In this document: positions 38,437 to 48,221 of the stretch, one piece after another
Layout: each line of letters opens with the position of its first letter
How positions within the stretch are numbered: position 1 is the stretch's first letter
DNA from: Thalassobaculum fulvum
Lineage (GTDB): Bacteria; Pseudomonadota; Alphaproteobacteria; Thalassobaculales; Thalassobaculaceae
Assembly (NCBI RefSeq): GCF_014652915.1
Contig: NZ_BMZS01000003.1
Coordinates: 372,001 to 436,000, forward strand
Length of the DNA stretch: 64,000 nucleotides
Reading direction: 5' to 3'
Made by a program: the position numbers and the translations under genes
The notes under the pieces: generated by a model
Told to the model about the DNA's origin: nothing
What the model saw: only the letters and a program-made list of their open reading frames with translations
The model's database searches: none

Positions 38437-39036
38437 TCAGTCCTCCGTGCGGACGGCGGTGGTGCGGGGCAGGGCGGCGATCCGGCGGTCCGCGACCAGG
38501 ACGAGGTCGATCCCGCGCGGGAACAGCGCGCCGTTGGCCGTCCATTCCGGCCAGACCCCATCGCGCAGCCCGGTCACCGCCAGGCGATGCTCCGTCGCGA
38601 TCCCGGGACCGGTGAGCGTGAGGCCGGAGCCCTCGGTCAACTCGTCGAGCTGCACGATCACCGTGGTCGAGGTTTCCGGCCAGGCGTCGTCGCCGACGCT
38701 GAAGCCGTCGAGCGCCGGCAGGCTGTCGCCGGTCGCGACCGCGAAGGCGGCCTCCCCGGGGTCGTCGGTCAGCGGGCTGCCGCAGTGGAAGCGCAGGAAT
38801 GCCGCGGTCGCCGGGGTGCGGATCTCCGGTGCGAGCCAGAGCGGGGTGTCGTGGTCGGCCAGCGCCAGCAGCAGCGACGCCGCACCGACCGAGAGCGGGG
38901 CGGGCGGCTCGATCGTCTCGTCGATCGTCCCGATGCGACCCGGACGCGACATGGCGTCGAGTACGGCCCGGAACACCTTCTGGGAGGCGGCCACCGGGTC
39001 GGCGAAACCCGGGCGGATGTCGATCGTGTCGGCCAT
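38437..39036 (-). CDS. phnH: C-P lyase core subunit PhnH
   Basis: A 199-residue PhnH, a PLP-transferase-fold protein without enzymatic residues that forms the centre of the PhnGHIJ core. Visible family segments are PGFADPVAASQKVFRAVLDAMSRPGRIG near the N terminus and GIDLVLVADRRIAALPRTT at the C terminus. It sits 3 nt from both phnG and phnI. Confidence 0.95.
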   Translation of the reverse strand: MADTIDIRPGFADPVAASQKVFRAVLDAMSRPGRIGTIDETIEPPAPLSVGAASLLLALADHDTPLWLAPEIRTPATAAFLRFHCGSPLTDDPGEAAFAVATGDSLPALDGFSVGDDAWPETSTTVIVQLDELTEGSGLTLTGPGIATEHRLAVTGLRDGVWPEWTANGALFPRGIDLVLVADRRIAALPRTTAVRTED

Positions 39037-39039
39037 CGG

Positions 39040-39522
39040 TCAGCTCCCCCGGACCATCGTGAAGAACTCGACCTTGGTGGCGGCCGCCTTGCGGCTCCGC
39101 TTCTGCCGGCTCTCCTCGAGCCGAAGGGTCAGCGGCGCGATGATCGCCCGCTCCAGCGCGTCGCGCCGCGAGGGAGTCTGCAGCATCGCGTCGACCGCGG
39201 CCGCCAATTCGGCGTGCCGCCGGTTGCGGCCCATCACATAGCCGAACCCGATGGCGCCGTACTCGAGCTGGACCGCGCAGCGCGTGACCGTCACCTCGCC
39301 GAGGTTGAAGCGCTGGCCGGTGCCGCCGGCGCGGCCGCGGGTCATGACCATCCCGACTTCCGGCGCGCGGACCACGGTCCAGGCCGGTTTCGACGGAAGG
39401 TTGTTCCACAGCGCGTCCAGGTCGGCGAAGTCGGCTTTCGCCAGCACCGACATCCAGCGTTGTCGGGCGCGGCGTTCGGCCGATTGCTCGGCGGTCGGGG
39501 CGGGTGATCGTCTGTTGGCCAT
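39040..39522 (-). CDS. phnG: C-P lyase core subunit PhnG
   Basis: A 160-residue PhnG. I start at ATG 39522 (MANRRSPAP); an upstream in-frame ATG near 39558 would place the coding region over the operator. Family segments are RWMSVLAKADFADLDALW, GRAGGTGQRFNLGEVTVTRCAVQLE and the C-terminal KVEFFTMVRG. It is the first gene of the minus-strand phnGHIJKLM operon and is divergent from phnF. Confidence 0.94.
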   Translation of the reverse strand: MANRRSPAPTAEQSAERRARQRWMSVLAKADFADLDALWNNLPSKPAWTVVRAPEVGMVMTRGRAGGTGQRFNLGEVTVTRCAVQLEYGAIGFGYVMGRNRRHAELAAAVDAMLQTPSRRDALERAIIAPLTLRLEESRQKRSRKAAATKVEFFTMVRGS

Positions 39523-39539
39523 GGACGACTTCCAGATTT

Positions 39540-39547
39540 GTCTAGAC
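39540..39547. promoter_or_regulatory. PhnF/GntR-HutC type operator
   Basis: GTCTAGAC is a perfect 8-bp palindrome, extended as TTGTCTAGACAT. It fits the GT-N-TA-N-AC pattern of HutC-subfamily GntR regulators, to which PhnF belongs. It lies 18 nt upstream of phnG in the phnG-phnF intergenic space, well placed to block phnG transcription. Confidence 0.65.
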
Positions 39548-39602
39548 ATCCATATCAATTTTCCGGACTATGGCGCCGAACTCCGGGGCTGTAAAGGCCA
39601 CT

Positions 39603-39621
39603 GGCGTGAAGTTTTGATGAC
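39603..39621 (-). promoter_or_regulatory. PHO-box-like element upstream of phnG
   Basis: On the minus strand GTCAT and TTCAC half-sites lie 11 bp apart (plus-strand ATGAC at 39617-39621, GTGAA at 39606-39610). It shares the 12-mer GGCGTGAAGTTT with the site before phnC. PhoB control of phn genes under phosphate starvation is well known; binding here is inferred. Confidence 0.5.
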
Positions 39622-39635
39622 GGGGAGGGTGCCTG

Positions 39636-40403
39636 GTGTCGGTGATCGACCGGGAGTCCGGCGTGGCGGTCTGGCGGCAGATCGAGGAGAGCCTCGCCGA
39701 TGAGATCCGCAGCGGCGCGCGCGGCGAGGGCAGTCGCCTGCCGACCGAGGCCGAGCTGGCTGCCCGGTTCCGGGTCAACCGTCATACCGTGCGCCGAGCG
39801 ATCGGCGGGCTGTCGGACCGCGGCCTCGTGCGGGTCGAGCAGGGTCGCGGGATCTTCGTGCGCGAGAACGTCCTGGAGTACCTGATCGGCCGCCGCACGC
39901 GCTTCACCGAGAATGTCCGGCGAGTCAACCGGTCGCCGGGCGGCCATGCCATCGACTTCGAGCGCCAGCGCGCCAGCCGGGAGATCGCCGAGGCCCTCGG
40001 GATCCGGATCGGTGCGCAGGTGATCCACCTGCGGACCCTCGGCAAGGTCGACGACCGGCCGGTTTCGTACGGCGAACACTGGTTCCCGGCCAGGCTGTTC
40101 CCGCGATTCGACGCGGAATACAGGTCGACCGGCAGCGGTTCAATTACCCGTCTGATGGAGAGTCACGGTTTCGGCGACTACGAACGCGCCGTCACCAAGG
40201 TTACCGCCCGGATGCCGGACGCCGCCGAGGCGGAACTGCTGGAGCAGCCGAGAACCCGGCCGATTCTCTACGTCGAGAGCCTGAACGTCGCCGGCGACGG
40301 GACGCCGCTGCAGGCGTCGCATGTCCGCCATGCCGCCGATCGCTTTCAGATGGTGTTCGAGACCCGGCCGGCGGCGACCCCCCGGATTGGGGAGGCGGAG
40401 TGA
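39636..40403 (+). CDS. phnF: phosphonate metabolism transcriptional regulator PhnF (GntR/HutC)
   Basis: A 255-residue regulator with an N-terminal winged helix (about 10-75: GSRLPTEAELAARFRVNRHTVRRAIGGL) and a C-terminal UTRA ligand domain (about 95-240). GTG 39636 has GGGGAGGG upstream. Divergent placement next to phnG and the operator at 39540 indicate it represses the C-P lyase operon and perhaps itself. Confidence 0.93.
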   Translation: MSVIDRESGVAVWRQIEESLADEIRSGARGEGSRLPTEAELAARFRVNRHTVRRAIGGLSDRGLVRVEQGRGIFVRENVLEYLIGRRTRFTENVRRVNRSPGGHAIDFERQRASREIAEALGIRIGAQVIHLRTLGKVDDRPVSYGEHWFPARLFPRFDAEYRSTGSGSITRLMESHGFGDYERAVTKVTARMPDAAEAELLEQPRTRPILYVESLNVAGDGTPLQASHVRHAADRFQMVFETRPAATPRIGEAE

Positions 40404-40470
40404 TTTCTGGTAAAGTAGTCGTTACGGAACCGGTCGCAGGACTTACCGTCGGAACTGAAGGGATTAGACC

Positions 40471-41754
40471 GTGGCCTTCGACCCGAACAACGTCGACTGG
40501 AAGACGGCCGAGCTGATCCGCCGTCACGGGAACTTCCTGAACAACTACCCCGGTGGTCAGCGCGCCGACATGCGCGGCGGCCGGTACAACGGTGCGCTGC
40601 TGAACGGCGTCGATCTGCGTCGGGCGCTGATGTCGGCCGCGGATTTCCGGGGCGCGCAGTTCGTCGGGGCGAACCTGTCCGAGACGACGCTGGCCGGCTC
40701 GCAGCTGCGCGCCGCCGACCTCAGCGGAGCCAAGCTGATCAAGGCCGATCTGCGCGGTGCCGATCTGGAGCAGGCGAAGCTCGCGTCGGCCGACATCACC
40801 GATGCCGACTTCCGCTCGACGACGGTCGGATCCGCCGACGGATCGGACATCGCGACCAAGCTGGACGGGGCCGATCTCGACAACATCAAGGCGGTCCGGA
40901 CCAACCTCGCGCGGGCCAGCCTGATGGGCGTGACGGCACGCGGTGCGCATTTCGACGGCGCCACCTTGGACAAGGCCAACATGAAGGGCGCCAACCTGCA
41001 GCACGCGACCTTCACGAACTCCAGCCTGCGGGGCGCCAACCTGCAGGAGGTGAACTTCGCCGACGCGCAGCTCTCCAACACCGACCTGACCGGCGCCGAC
41101 CTGCGGTCCTGTCATCTCGACGGTGCCGACATGTCCGGCGCCAACCTGACCGACTGCGTGATCGCGTCCGACATGGAGCAGCTGGCGCCGGAAGTGCGCG
41201 AACTGGTGATCGCGCACTTTGCCTGGATCAGTTCGGGCGGCCGGAAGGGAACGCCGGCCAGCTTCGCCGGCCGCGACCTGAGCGGCGTCAATCTCTCGGG
41301 GGCGGACCTCTCGGCGGCCGATTTCACCGGCGCCAACCTGGCGGGCGCCAACCTCAGGCGCTGCTCGTTCCGGTTCGCGAAGTTCGGCGGCGCGATCCTG
41401 TCGGAGGCGCAGATGGGACGTTCCGACCTGCGCGGCGCAAACTTCCGCGGGGCGGCGATGGAAGGCGCCGACCTGCAGGGCGCGTCGCTGATCGCCATGC
41501 AACTCGTCGACCCGCGCAGTGGCGAGACAAAGGGCGAATGGCAGTCTGACCTGTCCGGCGTGCGGGCGACCGGGGCGTGCTTCAGCCGGGTCGACTTCGG
41601 CGGCGCCAGTTTGGTGGACGCGGTGTTCGACGGCGCGGACCTGAGTCACGCACGGCTGGTCGGCTGCCCGGTCACCGGGGCGAGCTTCGCCGGTGCGAAG
41701 CTGGAGAAGGCCCGCCTCCCCGAGGGCATGTCCAGCAACGGGGAGGCGGCCTGA
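40471..41754 (+). CDS. pentapeptide-repeat protein
   Basis: A 427-residue protein made mostly of A(D/N)LxG pentapeptide repeats in two blocks: about 40-235 and 265-425, joined by a helical linker (EQLAPEVRELVIAHFAWISSGGRKG). The fold is a right-handed quadrilateral beta-helix. The N terminus has a conserved-looking WKTAELIRRHGNFLNNYPGGQRAD segment. No signal peptide is evident. GTG 40471 is the likely start. Relatives include DNA-gyrase protectors and many of unknown role; I cannot assign one. It follows phnF by 67 nt. Confidence 0.85.
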   Translation: MAFDPNNVDWKTAELIRRHGNFLNNYPGGQRADMRGGRYNGALLNGVDLRRALMSAADFRGAQFVGANLSETTLAGSQLRAADLSGAKLIKADLRGADLEQAKLASADITDADFRSTTVGSADGSDIATKLDGADLDNIKAVRTNLARASLMGVTARGAHFDGATLDKANMKGANLQHATFTNSSLRGANLQEVNFADAQLSNTDLTGADLRSCHLDGADMSGANLTDCVIASDMEQLAPEVRELVIAHFAWISSGGRKGTPASFAGRDLSGVNLSGADLSAADFTGANLAGANLRRCSFRFAKFGGAILSEAQMGRSDLRGANFRGAAMEGADLQGASLIAMQLVDPRSGETKGEWQSDLSGVRATGACFSRVDFGGASLVDAVFDGADLSHARLVGCPVTGASFAGAKLEKARLPEGMSSNGEAA

Positions 41755-41766
41755 GCGTCCCGCCGG

Positions 41767-43203
41767 TTACGGCAGGGTGTAGGCGGTTTTGACCGTGGTG
41801 TAGAACTCGGCGGCGTAGCGGCCCTGCTCGCGCGGGCCGTAGCTCGAGCCCTTCCGGCCGCCGAACGGCACATGGTAGTCGACGCCGGCGGTCGGCAGGT
41901 TGACCATCACCATGCCCGCTTCGGCGTTGCGCTTGAAGTTGCTGGCGTGCTTCAGCGAGGTCGTGCAGATGCCGGCCGACAACCCGAAGGCGGTGTCGTT
42001 GGCGACTGCGAGCGCCTCGTCGTAGTCCTTCACGCGGATCACCGTGGCGACCGGGCCGAAGATCTCCTCGCGGTTGATCCGCATGGCGTTGCTGGTCTCG
42101 GTGAACAGCGCCGGCTGCAGGTAGAAGCCTTCCTTCGAGCGGTTGAGGCGCTCGCCGCCGAACGCCAGCTTGGCGCCCTCGCTCTGGCCGATCTCCAGGT
42201 ATTTCATGTCCTGGGCCAGCTGTGATTCGTCGACCACCGGGCCGATGTCGGTGCCGGCCTCCAGCGCGTCGTCGATCTTCAGCGACTTGATCTTGGCGAC
42301 CATGGCGTCGACGAAGCGGTCGTGGATGCCCTCGGTCACGACCAGTCGCGACGAGGCGGTGCAGCGCTGGCCGGTCGAGAAGAACGCGCCGTTGACCGCC
42401 GCCCCGACCGCGACGTCGAGATCGGCGTCGTCGAGCACCACCATCGGGTTCTTGCCACCCATCTCGAGCTGGACCTTGGCCAGCCGTGCGGCGCAGGTGG
42501 CGGCGACGTGCTTGCCGGTATCGACGGAGCCGGTGAACGACACCGCGCCGATCGCCTGGTTGGTCAGGATCGCCTCGCCGACCACCGAGCCGCGGCCCAT
42601 CACCAGGTTGAAGGCGCCGGCCGGGAGTCCGGAGCGCGAGAGGATCTCGGCGATCGCCCAGGCGCAACCGGGGACTAGGTCGGCCGGCTTGAACACCACG
42701 CAGTTGCCGTAGGCGAGGGCGGGCGCGATCTTCCATGCCGGGATCGCGATCGGGAAGTTCCACGGGGTGATGATCCCGACGATGCCGACCGGCTCGCGGG
42801 TGATCTCGACGTCGACGCCGGGACGGACGCTCTGCACCTTCTCGCCCTGGATGCGGAGCGCCTCACCGGCGAAGAACTTGAAGATCTGGGCGGCGCGGGT
42901 CGCCTCGCCGATGCCTTCCGGCAGGGTCTTGCCCTCCTCGCGCGACAGCAGCCGGCCGAGTTCCTCGCGCCGCGCCATGATCTCGTTGCCGACGAATTCG
43001 AGGACGTCGTATCGCTGCTGCGGGGTCGAGCGGTTCCAGCCCGGTGCCGCCGCCTTGGCAGCGTCGACTGCACGGGCGACGGCGGCCGCGTCGGCCTGGG
43101 CGTAGGTGCCGACGACGTCGGCCAGATCGGACGGGTTGATGTTGTCGCGCTCGGCCGCGCCGTCCACCCATTCACCGCCGATGTAGTTCTGCTGCACACC
43201 CAT
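41767..43203 (-). CDS. NAD(P)-dependent aldehyde dehydrogenase
   Basis: A 478-residue aldehyde dehydrogenase starting at ATG 43203 (MGVQQNYIGGEW) with GGGAGAC upstream. Motifs: PWNFPIAIPAWK for cofactor, FTGSVDTGK, catalytic Glu in LEMGGKNP, catalytic Cys in FFSTGQRCTASSR and REEIFGPV. The sequence style resembles alpha-ketoglutarate-semialdehyde dehydrogenases. It is divergent from the Liv-type transporter operon, so it may oxidise a product of the imported compound. Aldehyde unknown. Confidence 0.92.
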   Translation of the reverse strand: MGVQQNYIGGEWVDGAAERDNINPSDLADVVGTYAQADAAAVARAVDAAKAAAPGWNRSTPQQRYDVLEFVGNEIMARREELGRLLSREEGKTLPEGIGEATRAAQIFKFFAGEALRIQGEKVQSVRPGVDVEITREPVGIVGIITPWNFPIAIPAWKIAPALAYGNCVVFKPADLVPGCAWAIAEILSRSGLPAGAFNLVMGRGSVVGEAILTNQAIGAVSFTGSVDTGKHVAATCAARLAKVQLEMGGKNPMVVLDDADLDVAVGAAVNGAFFSTGQRCTASSRLVVTEGIHDRFVDAMVAKIKSLKIDDALEAGTDIGPVVDESQLAQDMKYLEIGQSEGAKLAFGGERLNRSKEGFYLQPALFTETSNAMRINREEIFGPVATVIRVKDYDEALAVANDTAFGLSAGICTTSLKHASNFKRNAEAGMVMVNLPTAGVDYHVPFGGRKGSSYGPREQGRYAAEFYTTVKTAYTLP

Positions 43204-43411
43204 GGGGCGTCTCCCTCGTTCATTCGTGTAGCTTTGGAAACTGAGTAACCCCCGATCCCCCGCCCTGGCAAGCGGTCCCCCGCGTTGCATGTTGCCCCCG
43301 GGCGTGGTTCCATTTCGCCCCCGCTACGAGGCGGGAAAGACGGGCGGGTCAACCGCCCGCGCGGACAGGGATTTGGTTTCGCGGTACCGGGCTTCCGGAA
43401 AGGGGACGGAG
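43204..43411. promoter_or_regulatory. divergent promoter region, aldehyde dehydrogenase / ABC transporter
   Basis: A 208-nt gap between divergent genes. It contains a hairpin CGGGCGG (43341-43347) / CCGCCCG (43353-43359) with a 5-nt loop and several C-rich runs. No recognised operator is readable. Confidence 0.4.
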
Positions 43412-44713
43412 ATGACGAACAGAACAATGATCGGAGCGATCGGCGTATCGGTCGCGGCAGCGCTCGCGGCCGCGGCTCCGGCGCTCGCGAAGGACGCGGT
43501 GTCGATCGCCGTGCCGGCCTTCCTGTCGGGGCCGGCTGCCGGGCCGTTCGGCGTGCCGGCGCGCAACGGCGCCGAAATGGTGATCGACGCCATCAATGCC
43601 GGGAAGCTGCCGGCGCCCTATGACAGCAAGGGTTTCGCCGGCGCGACCGTGAACGTCGAGTTCGTCGACGAGAGCGGCGGCAACACCAAGCAGGTGGCGG
43701 AGTACCGCAACCTGATCCAGAAGCGGAACGTCGATGCCGTCATCGGCTACATCTCGTCCGGATCCTGCGCTGCGCTGGCGCCGGTGGTCGAGGAACTCAA
43801 GACGTTGACGGTGTTCGCGGTCTGCGGCACGCCGCGGGTGTTCGAGGACGGCGAGCGTCAGTACATCTTCCGGACGATGAGCCACGCCACCGCCGACAAC
43901 GTGGCGGCCGCGCACTACATCAAGGACATGTTCCCGGCTGTGAAGTCGTACACCGGGATCAACCAGAATTATGCCTGGGGTCAGGACAGCTGGCGTGACT
44001 TCGAGCTGAGCATGAAGGTCCTGATGCCGGATGCCGCGCAGTCCGACAAGGTCCAGTTCCCGAAGATCTTCGCCGGCCAGTACGGCTCGGAGATCTCCGC
44101 GCTGTCGCTCGACGCGGCCGAACTGGTGCACTCCTCGTTCTGGGACGGCGACCTCGAGGGCTTCATCTTCCAGGCCACGCCGCGCGGGCTGTTCAAGCAG
44201 AAGAAGGTGATCCTCACGGTCGGCGGCACCGCGGCCTACCGGCTCGGCAAGAAGATGCCCGACGGCGTCATCCTCGGCGCCCGCGGCCCCTACGGGATCC
44301 TGGTCCGCGACCGCAAGACCGCGCTGAACGAGTGGTTCATCAAGACCTACTTTGACCGTTACGGCACGTATCCGTCCGGGCCGGCGTACCAGTACGCCCA
44401 GGCCGTCCTGGCGACCAAGATCGCCTATGACAAGGCGGCGGCGGCAGCGGGCGGGTTCCCGACCCAGGATCAGGTGATCGCCTCGTTCAAGGGGATGGAG
44501 TTCGAGAGCTTCTCGACCACGGTCAAGCTGGCCCTGGCCGGCGGTCACCAGGCGATCACCGAGAACGTCTACGGCATCACCAAGTGGAACGCCGACGACG
44601 CCGAGCCCGGCGTCACCGACGTCAAGTTCTATCCGGCCGAGTGCGTGATGCCGCCGGACGGCGTGAACAGCGTCGACTGGATCACCAAGGGGATGCCCGG
44701 CGCCAAGTGCTGA
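43412..44713 (+). CDS. branched-chain-amino-acid-type ABC transporter, substrate-binding protein
   Basis: A 433-residue periplasmic binding protein of the Leu/Ile/Val (HAAT) type. The signal peptide is MTNRTMIGAIGVSVAAALAA with cleavage after ALA near 26. The mature part reads SIAVPAFLSGPAAGPFGVPARNGAEMVIDAIN and VDAVIGYISSGSCAALAPVVEEL. It is longer than LivJ (about 370), as in many family members that carry other organic solutes. It heads a five-gene transporter operon; a hairpin at 44737-44765 separates it from the permeases. Confidence 0.9.
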   Translation: MTNRTMIGAIGVSVAAALAAAAPALAKDAVSIAVPAFLSGPAAGPFGVPARNGAEMVIDAINAGKLPAPYDSKGFAGATVNVEFVDESGGNTKQVAEYRNLIQKRNVDAVIGYISSGSCAALAPVVEELKTLTVFAVCGTPRVFEDGERQYIFRTMSHATADNVAAAHYIKDMFPAVKSYTGINQNYAWGQDSWRDFELSMKVLMPDAAQSDKVQFPKIFAGQYGSEISALSLDAAELVHSSFWDGDLEGFIFQATPRGLFKQKKVILTVGGTAAYRLGKKMPDGVILGARGPYGILVRDRKTALNEWFIKTYFDRYGTYPSGPAYQYAQAVLATKIAYDKAAAAAGGFPTQDQVIASFKGMEFESFSTTVKLALAGGHQAITENVYGITKWNADDAEPGVTDVKFYPAECVMPPDGVNSVDWITKGMPGAKC

Positions 44714-44736
44714 TCTGAGCATTTCGGCCTCGCGTC

Positions 44737-44765
44737 GGGGTGGCGGCGGTCCGGGCCGCCACCCC
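44737..44765 (+). terminator. strong hairpin between binding protein and permease genes
   Basis: An 11-bp perfect GC stem GGGGTGGCGGC (44737-44747) / GCCGCCACCCC (44755-44765) with a 7-nt loop. No T-run follows, so it may be a partial terminator or an mRNA-stabilising element that raises binding-protein yield over permeases. Confidence 0.6.
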
Positions 44766-44815
44766 ATTCCCTGGGTCCGGCGGAACGCCGGATACATCTG
44801 GTCGGGAATGACCGA

Positions 44816-45712
44816 ATGAATCTCCTTCTGACGATCCTGGTCGAGGGACTGGGGTACGCATCCTATCTCTTCATCGTCTCGCTCGGCCTGACGGTCATCT
44901 TCGGGGTGCTGAAGATCCTGAACGTGGCGCACGGCGCGTTCTATGCGTGGGGAGCGTATCTGTGCGCGTTCCTGATCGGCGAGTTCTCGACCATGGGGGT
45001 GTCCGATCTCGGAACCATGGTCGCCATCCCGATCGCCGCCCTGATCGTCGGCCTGATCCTGGGTTCGGCGATCGAGCGGACCATCATCAAGAACCTGTAC
45101 GGGCGCGACGAGGTTCTCATCGTGCTCGCCACATTCGGCCTGTTCCTGGTCCTGGAGGACGTCATCCTGCTGGTGTTCGGGGTCGATCCGTACTTCGCCT
45201 ATCAGCCGACCTACGCCATGCCGGGCGTGCAGATCGGCGGGATCCACCAGGACGGCTACAAGCTCTCGATGATCGTCGTCAGCCTGGTGATCGGGTTGAT
45301 CTCCTGGGCGGTGCTCAACCGTACCCACTGGGGCAAGCTCGTGACCGCCATCATCTACGACAGCGAACTTGCTGTCGCGATGGGGATCAACGTCCCGCGC
45401 GTGTTCTATACGGTGTTCGTCGCCGGTGCCGTGCTCGGCGCGCTCGGGGGCGCCTACATCGCCCCGACGATTTCGGTGGCACCCGGCTTCGGCGTCGAGG
45501 TCATCGTGCTGTCCTTCGCGGTCGTCGTGATCGGCGGACTGGGCAGCATCCCCGGGGCCGCGATCGGGGCGCTGCTGGTCGGCATGCTCCGCGCCTACGC
45601 AGTACTGCAATGGCCCGAGATCGAACTGTTCGTGGTCTATGCGGTCATGGCGGCGGTGCTGATCTTCCGTCCCGAGGGCCTGTTCGCGCCCGCCAAAGCG
45701 CGCAAGATCTGA
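44816..45712 (+). CDS. livH: HAAT-type ABC transporter permease, LivH-like
   Basis: A 298-residue polytopic inner-membrane protein. The N-terminal GLGYASYLFIVSLGLTVIFGVLKILNVAHGAFYAWGAY is the LivH signature, and the cytoplasmic loop AVVVIGGLGSIPGAAIGALLVG is present near the C terminus. It forms the channel with the LivM-like protein 13 nt downstream. Substrate follows the binding protein and is unknown. Confidence 0.92.
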   Translation: MNLLLTILVEGLGYASYLFIVSLGLTVIFGVLKILNVAHGAFYAWGAYLCAFLIGEFSTMGVSDLGTMVAIPIAALIVGLILGSAIERTIIKNLYGRDEVLIVLATFGLFLVLEDVILLVFGVDPYFAYQPTYAMPGVQIGGIHQDGYKLSMIVVSLVIGLISWAVLNRTHWGKLVTAIIYDSELAVAMGINVPRVFYTVFVAGAVLGALGGAYIAPTISVAPGFGVEVIVLSFAVVVIGGLGSIPGAAIGALLVGMLRAYAVLQWPEIELFVVYAVMAAVLIFRPEGLFAPAKARKI

Positions 45713-45724
45713 GGGGACGGGCAA

Positions 45725-46686
45725 ATGGCACTGACCAGTGACCGTACCACCCTCGGGCTGACAGTCGGCTTCGTCGCCGTGGCGCTGTTGGGCGTCTTCG
45801 TGCTTCCCGACTGGCTGCTGAACCAGATCCTGGTCGCGTTCTCGCGGGCTCTCGCGGTCGTCGGACTGCTGGTGCTCTGGCGAACCGGCCTGGTGTCGTT
45901 CGGCCATGCCCTGTACTTCGGTCTCGGCGCCTACACGGTGGCGCTGCTGGGCCGGAACTACGGGATCGGCGAGGTGCTCGTGACGCTGCCGGCGGCGACG
46001 CTGGCTTCGGCGCTTGTCGGGTTCCTCCTCGGATTCATCGTTCGCCGGTACCGGGAGATCTTCTTCGCCATGCTGAACCTCGCGTTCTCCATGGTGCTGT
46101 TCGGCATCCTGGTGAAGACCGAGGCGCTCGGCTCGACCGACGGGTTCAACGTCGAACAGCCGACGCTTCTGGGCATCGGAACCGACGACGCGGCCGTGAA
46201 GCTCACCGCGCTGTTCCTCGGGGTGTGCGCGATCGGATGGCTGACGGCGGTCCTGGTGCACCGCTATCTGGGCTCGATCCTGGGCAGCCTGACGACGGCG
46301 GTGCGCGACAACGAGATCCGGGTCGAGTACCTCGGCTATTCGGCGGCCGAGGCGATCCACGGAAAATACGTGATGTCGGCGGCACTGACCGGCCTGGGTG
46401 GCGGCTTCATGGCGATCTCGCTCGGTCAGGTGGATCCCGAATCCATGGTGAACTGGACGGTCTCGGGCGAGCTGGTGTTCGTCACCATCCTGTCCGGCCC
46501 GGGGAGCGTCGCCGCCCCGTTCATCGGTTCGCTGATCTTCGAGCTGCTGCGCACCTACGCCTTCGAGCTCGTGCCCTATGCCTGGCAGCTGATCGTCGGC
46601 GGCACCCTGCTGCTGATCATCTTCTTCCTGCCCGGCGGCGTCTGGTCGGTGCTCAGCCGGCTGGCCGGGCGACGGGGAGTGGAGCC

Positions 46687-46690
<4 letters not shown>
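45725..46690 (+). CDS. livM: HAAT-type ABC transporter permease, LivM-like
   Basis: A 321-residue permease with about eight hydrophobic spans. Typical parts are LVLWRTGLVSFGHALYFGLGAYTVALLGRNYG and the coupling loop SAALTGLGGGFMAISLGQVDPE, followed by GPGSVAAPFIGSLIFELLR. Its stop overlaps the start of the next ATPase gene by 4 nt. Confidence 0.92.
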
Positions 46691-47491
<801 letters not shown>

Positions 47492-47505
<14 letters not shown>

Positions 47506-48154
47506 GGGTCTCGACGTCTCGATCGGGGCGGTGCCGATCCTTCGGGGCGTCGACCTGCAGGTGCCGACCGGCGCCATGTGCGGGCTGATCGGGCGCAACG
47601 GCGCCGGCAAGACCACGCTGATGCGGGCCGTCATGGGGCTGCTGAAGACCCAGAGCGGCCGCCTGGCGTTCGAGCAGGACGAACTCCTGCCGCGGCCGGG
47701 TTTCGAGCGCGCCCGTCTCGGGGTCGGCTACATGCCGGAGGACCGCAAGCTGGTGCCGGCCCTGACCGCCGAGGAGAACGTGATGCTGCCGGTCTGGTCG
47801 ACCGGCATCGAGAACGCGGCGGAGCGTCTCGAGTGGGTCTATGGGCTGATGCCCGAAGTGAAGGAGTTCCGCAGTCGTCCGTCCACCAGCCTGTCCGGCG
47901 GCCAGCAGAAGCTGGTGGCCCTGGCACGGGCCCTGATGGTCGGCCGGCGGTTGCTCCTGCTCGACGAGCCGACCGAGGGCATTGCGCCGGTGCTGGCGCG
48001 ACGGATCGTCGACGTGCTGTCCGACCTGAAGCGCGAGGGCATGTCCGTGCTGGTCGCCGAGTCGAACGATACCCATCTGCATGGGTTGCTCGACCGGACC
48101 TACGTGATCGAGCGCGGGAGCGTTCGGCTCCGCGAGGAGGCGTCCGCAGCCTGA
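47492..48154 (+). CDS. livF: HAAT-type ABC transporter ATPase, LivF-like
   Basis: A 220-residue ABC ATPase with Walker A GRNGAGKTT, canonical signature SLSGGQQKLVALARAL, Walker B LLLLDEP and the LivF phrase PTEGIAPVLARRIVDVL. It pairs with the LivG-like ATPase. ATG 47492 lies within the end of livG. A GC-rich hairpin follows the gene. Confidence 0.92.
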
Positions 48155-48159
48155 GACGA

Positions 48160-48190
48160 CGCCGCCTCCGGCCAGCGGAGGGAGGCGGCG
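48160..48190 (+). terminator. hairpin after livF
   Basis: Stem GCCGCCTCC (48161-48169) / GGAGGCGGC (48181-48189), extended by one C-G pair, loop 11 nt. It lacks a T-run, and the next gene starts only 32 nt later, so it probably only modulates read-through. Confidence 0.45.
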
Positions 48191-48221
48191 GGACAAGAAG
48201 AAAGAAACGGGAGGTGCTTCG

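Noticed and set aside
43349-46360. A 1003-codon minus-strand frame across the Liv transporter genes
   Set aside because: The plus-strand genes have clear motifs, signal peptide and overlaps; the minus frame is low-complexity, His/Arg/Asp-rich shadow coding.
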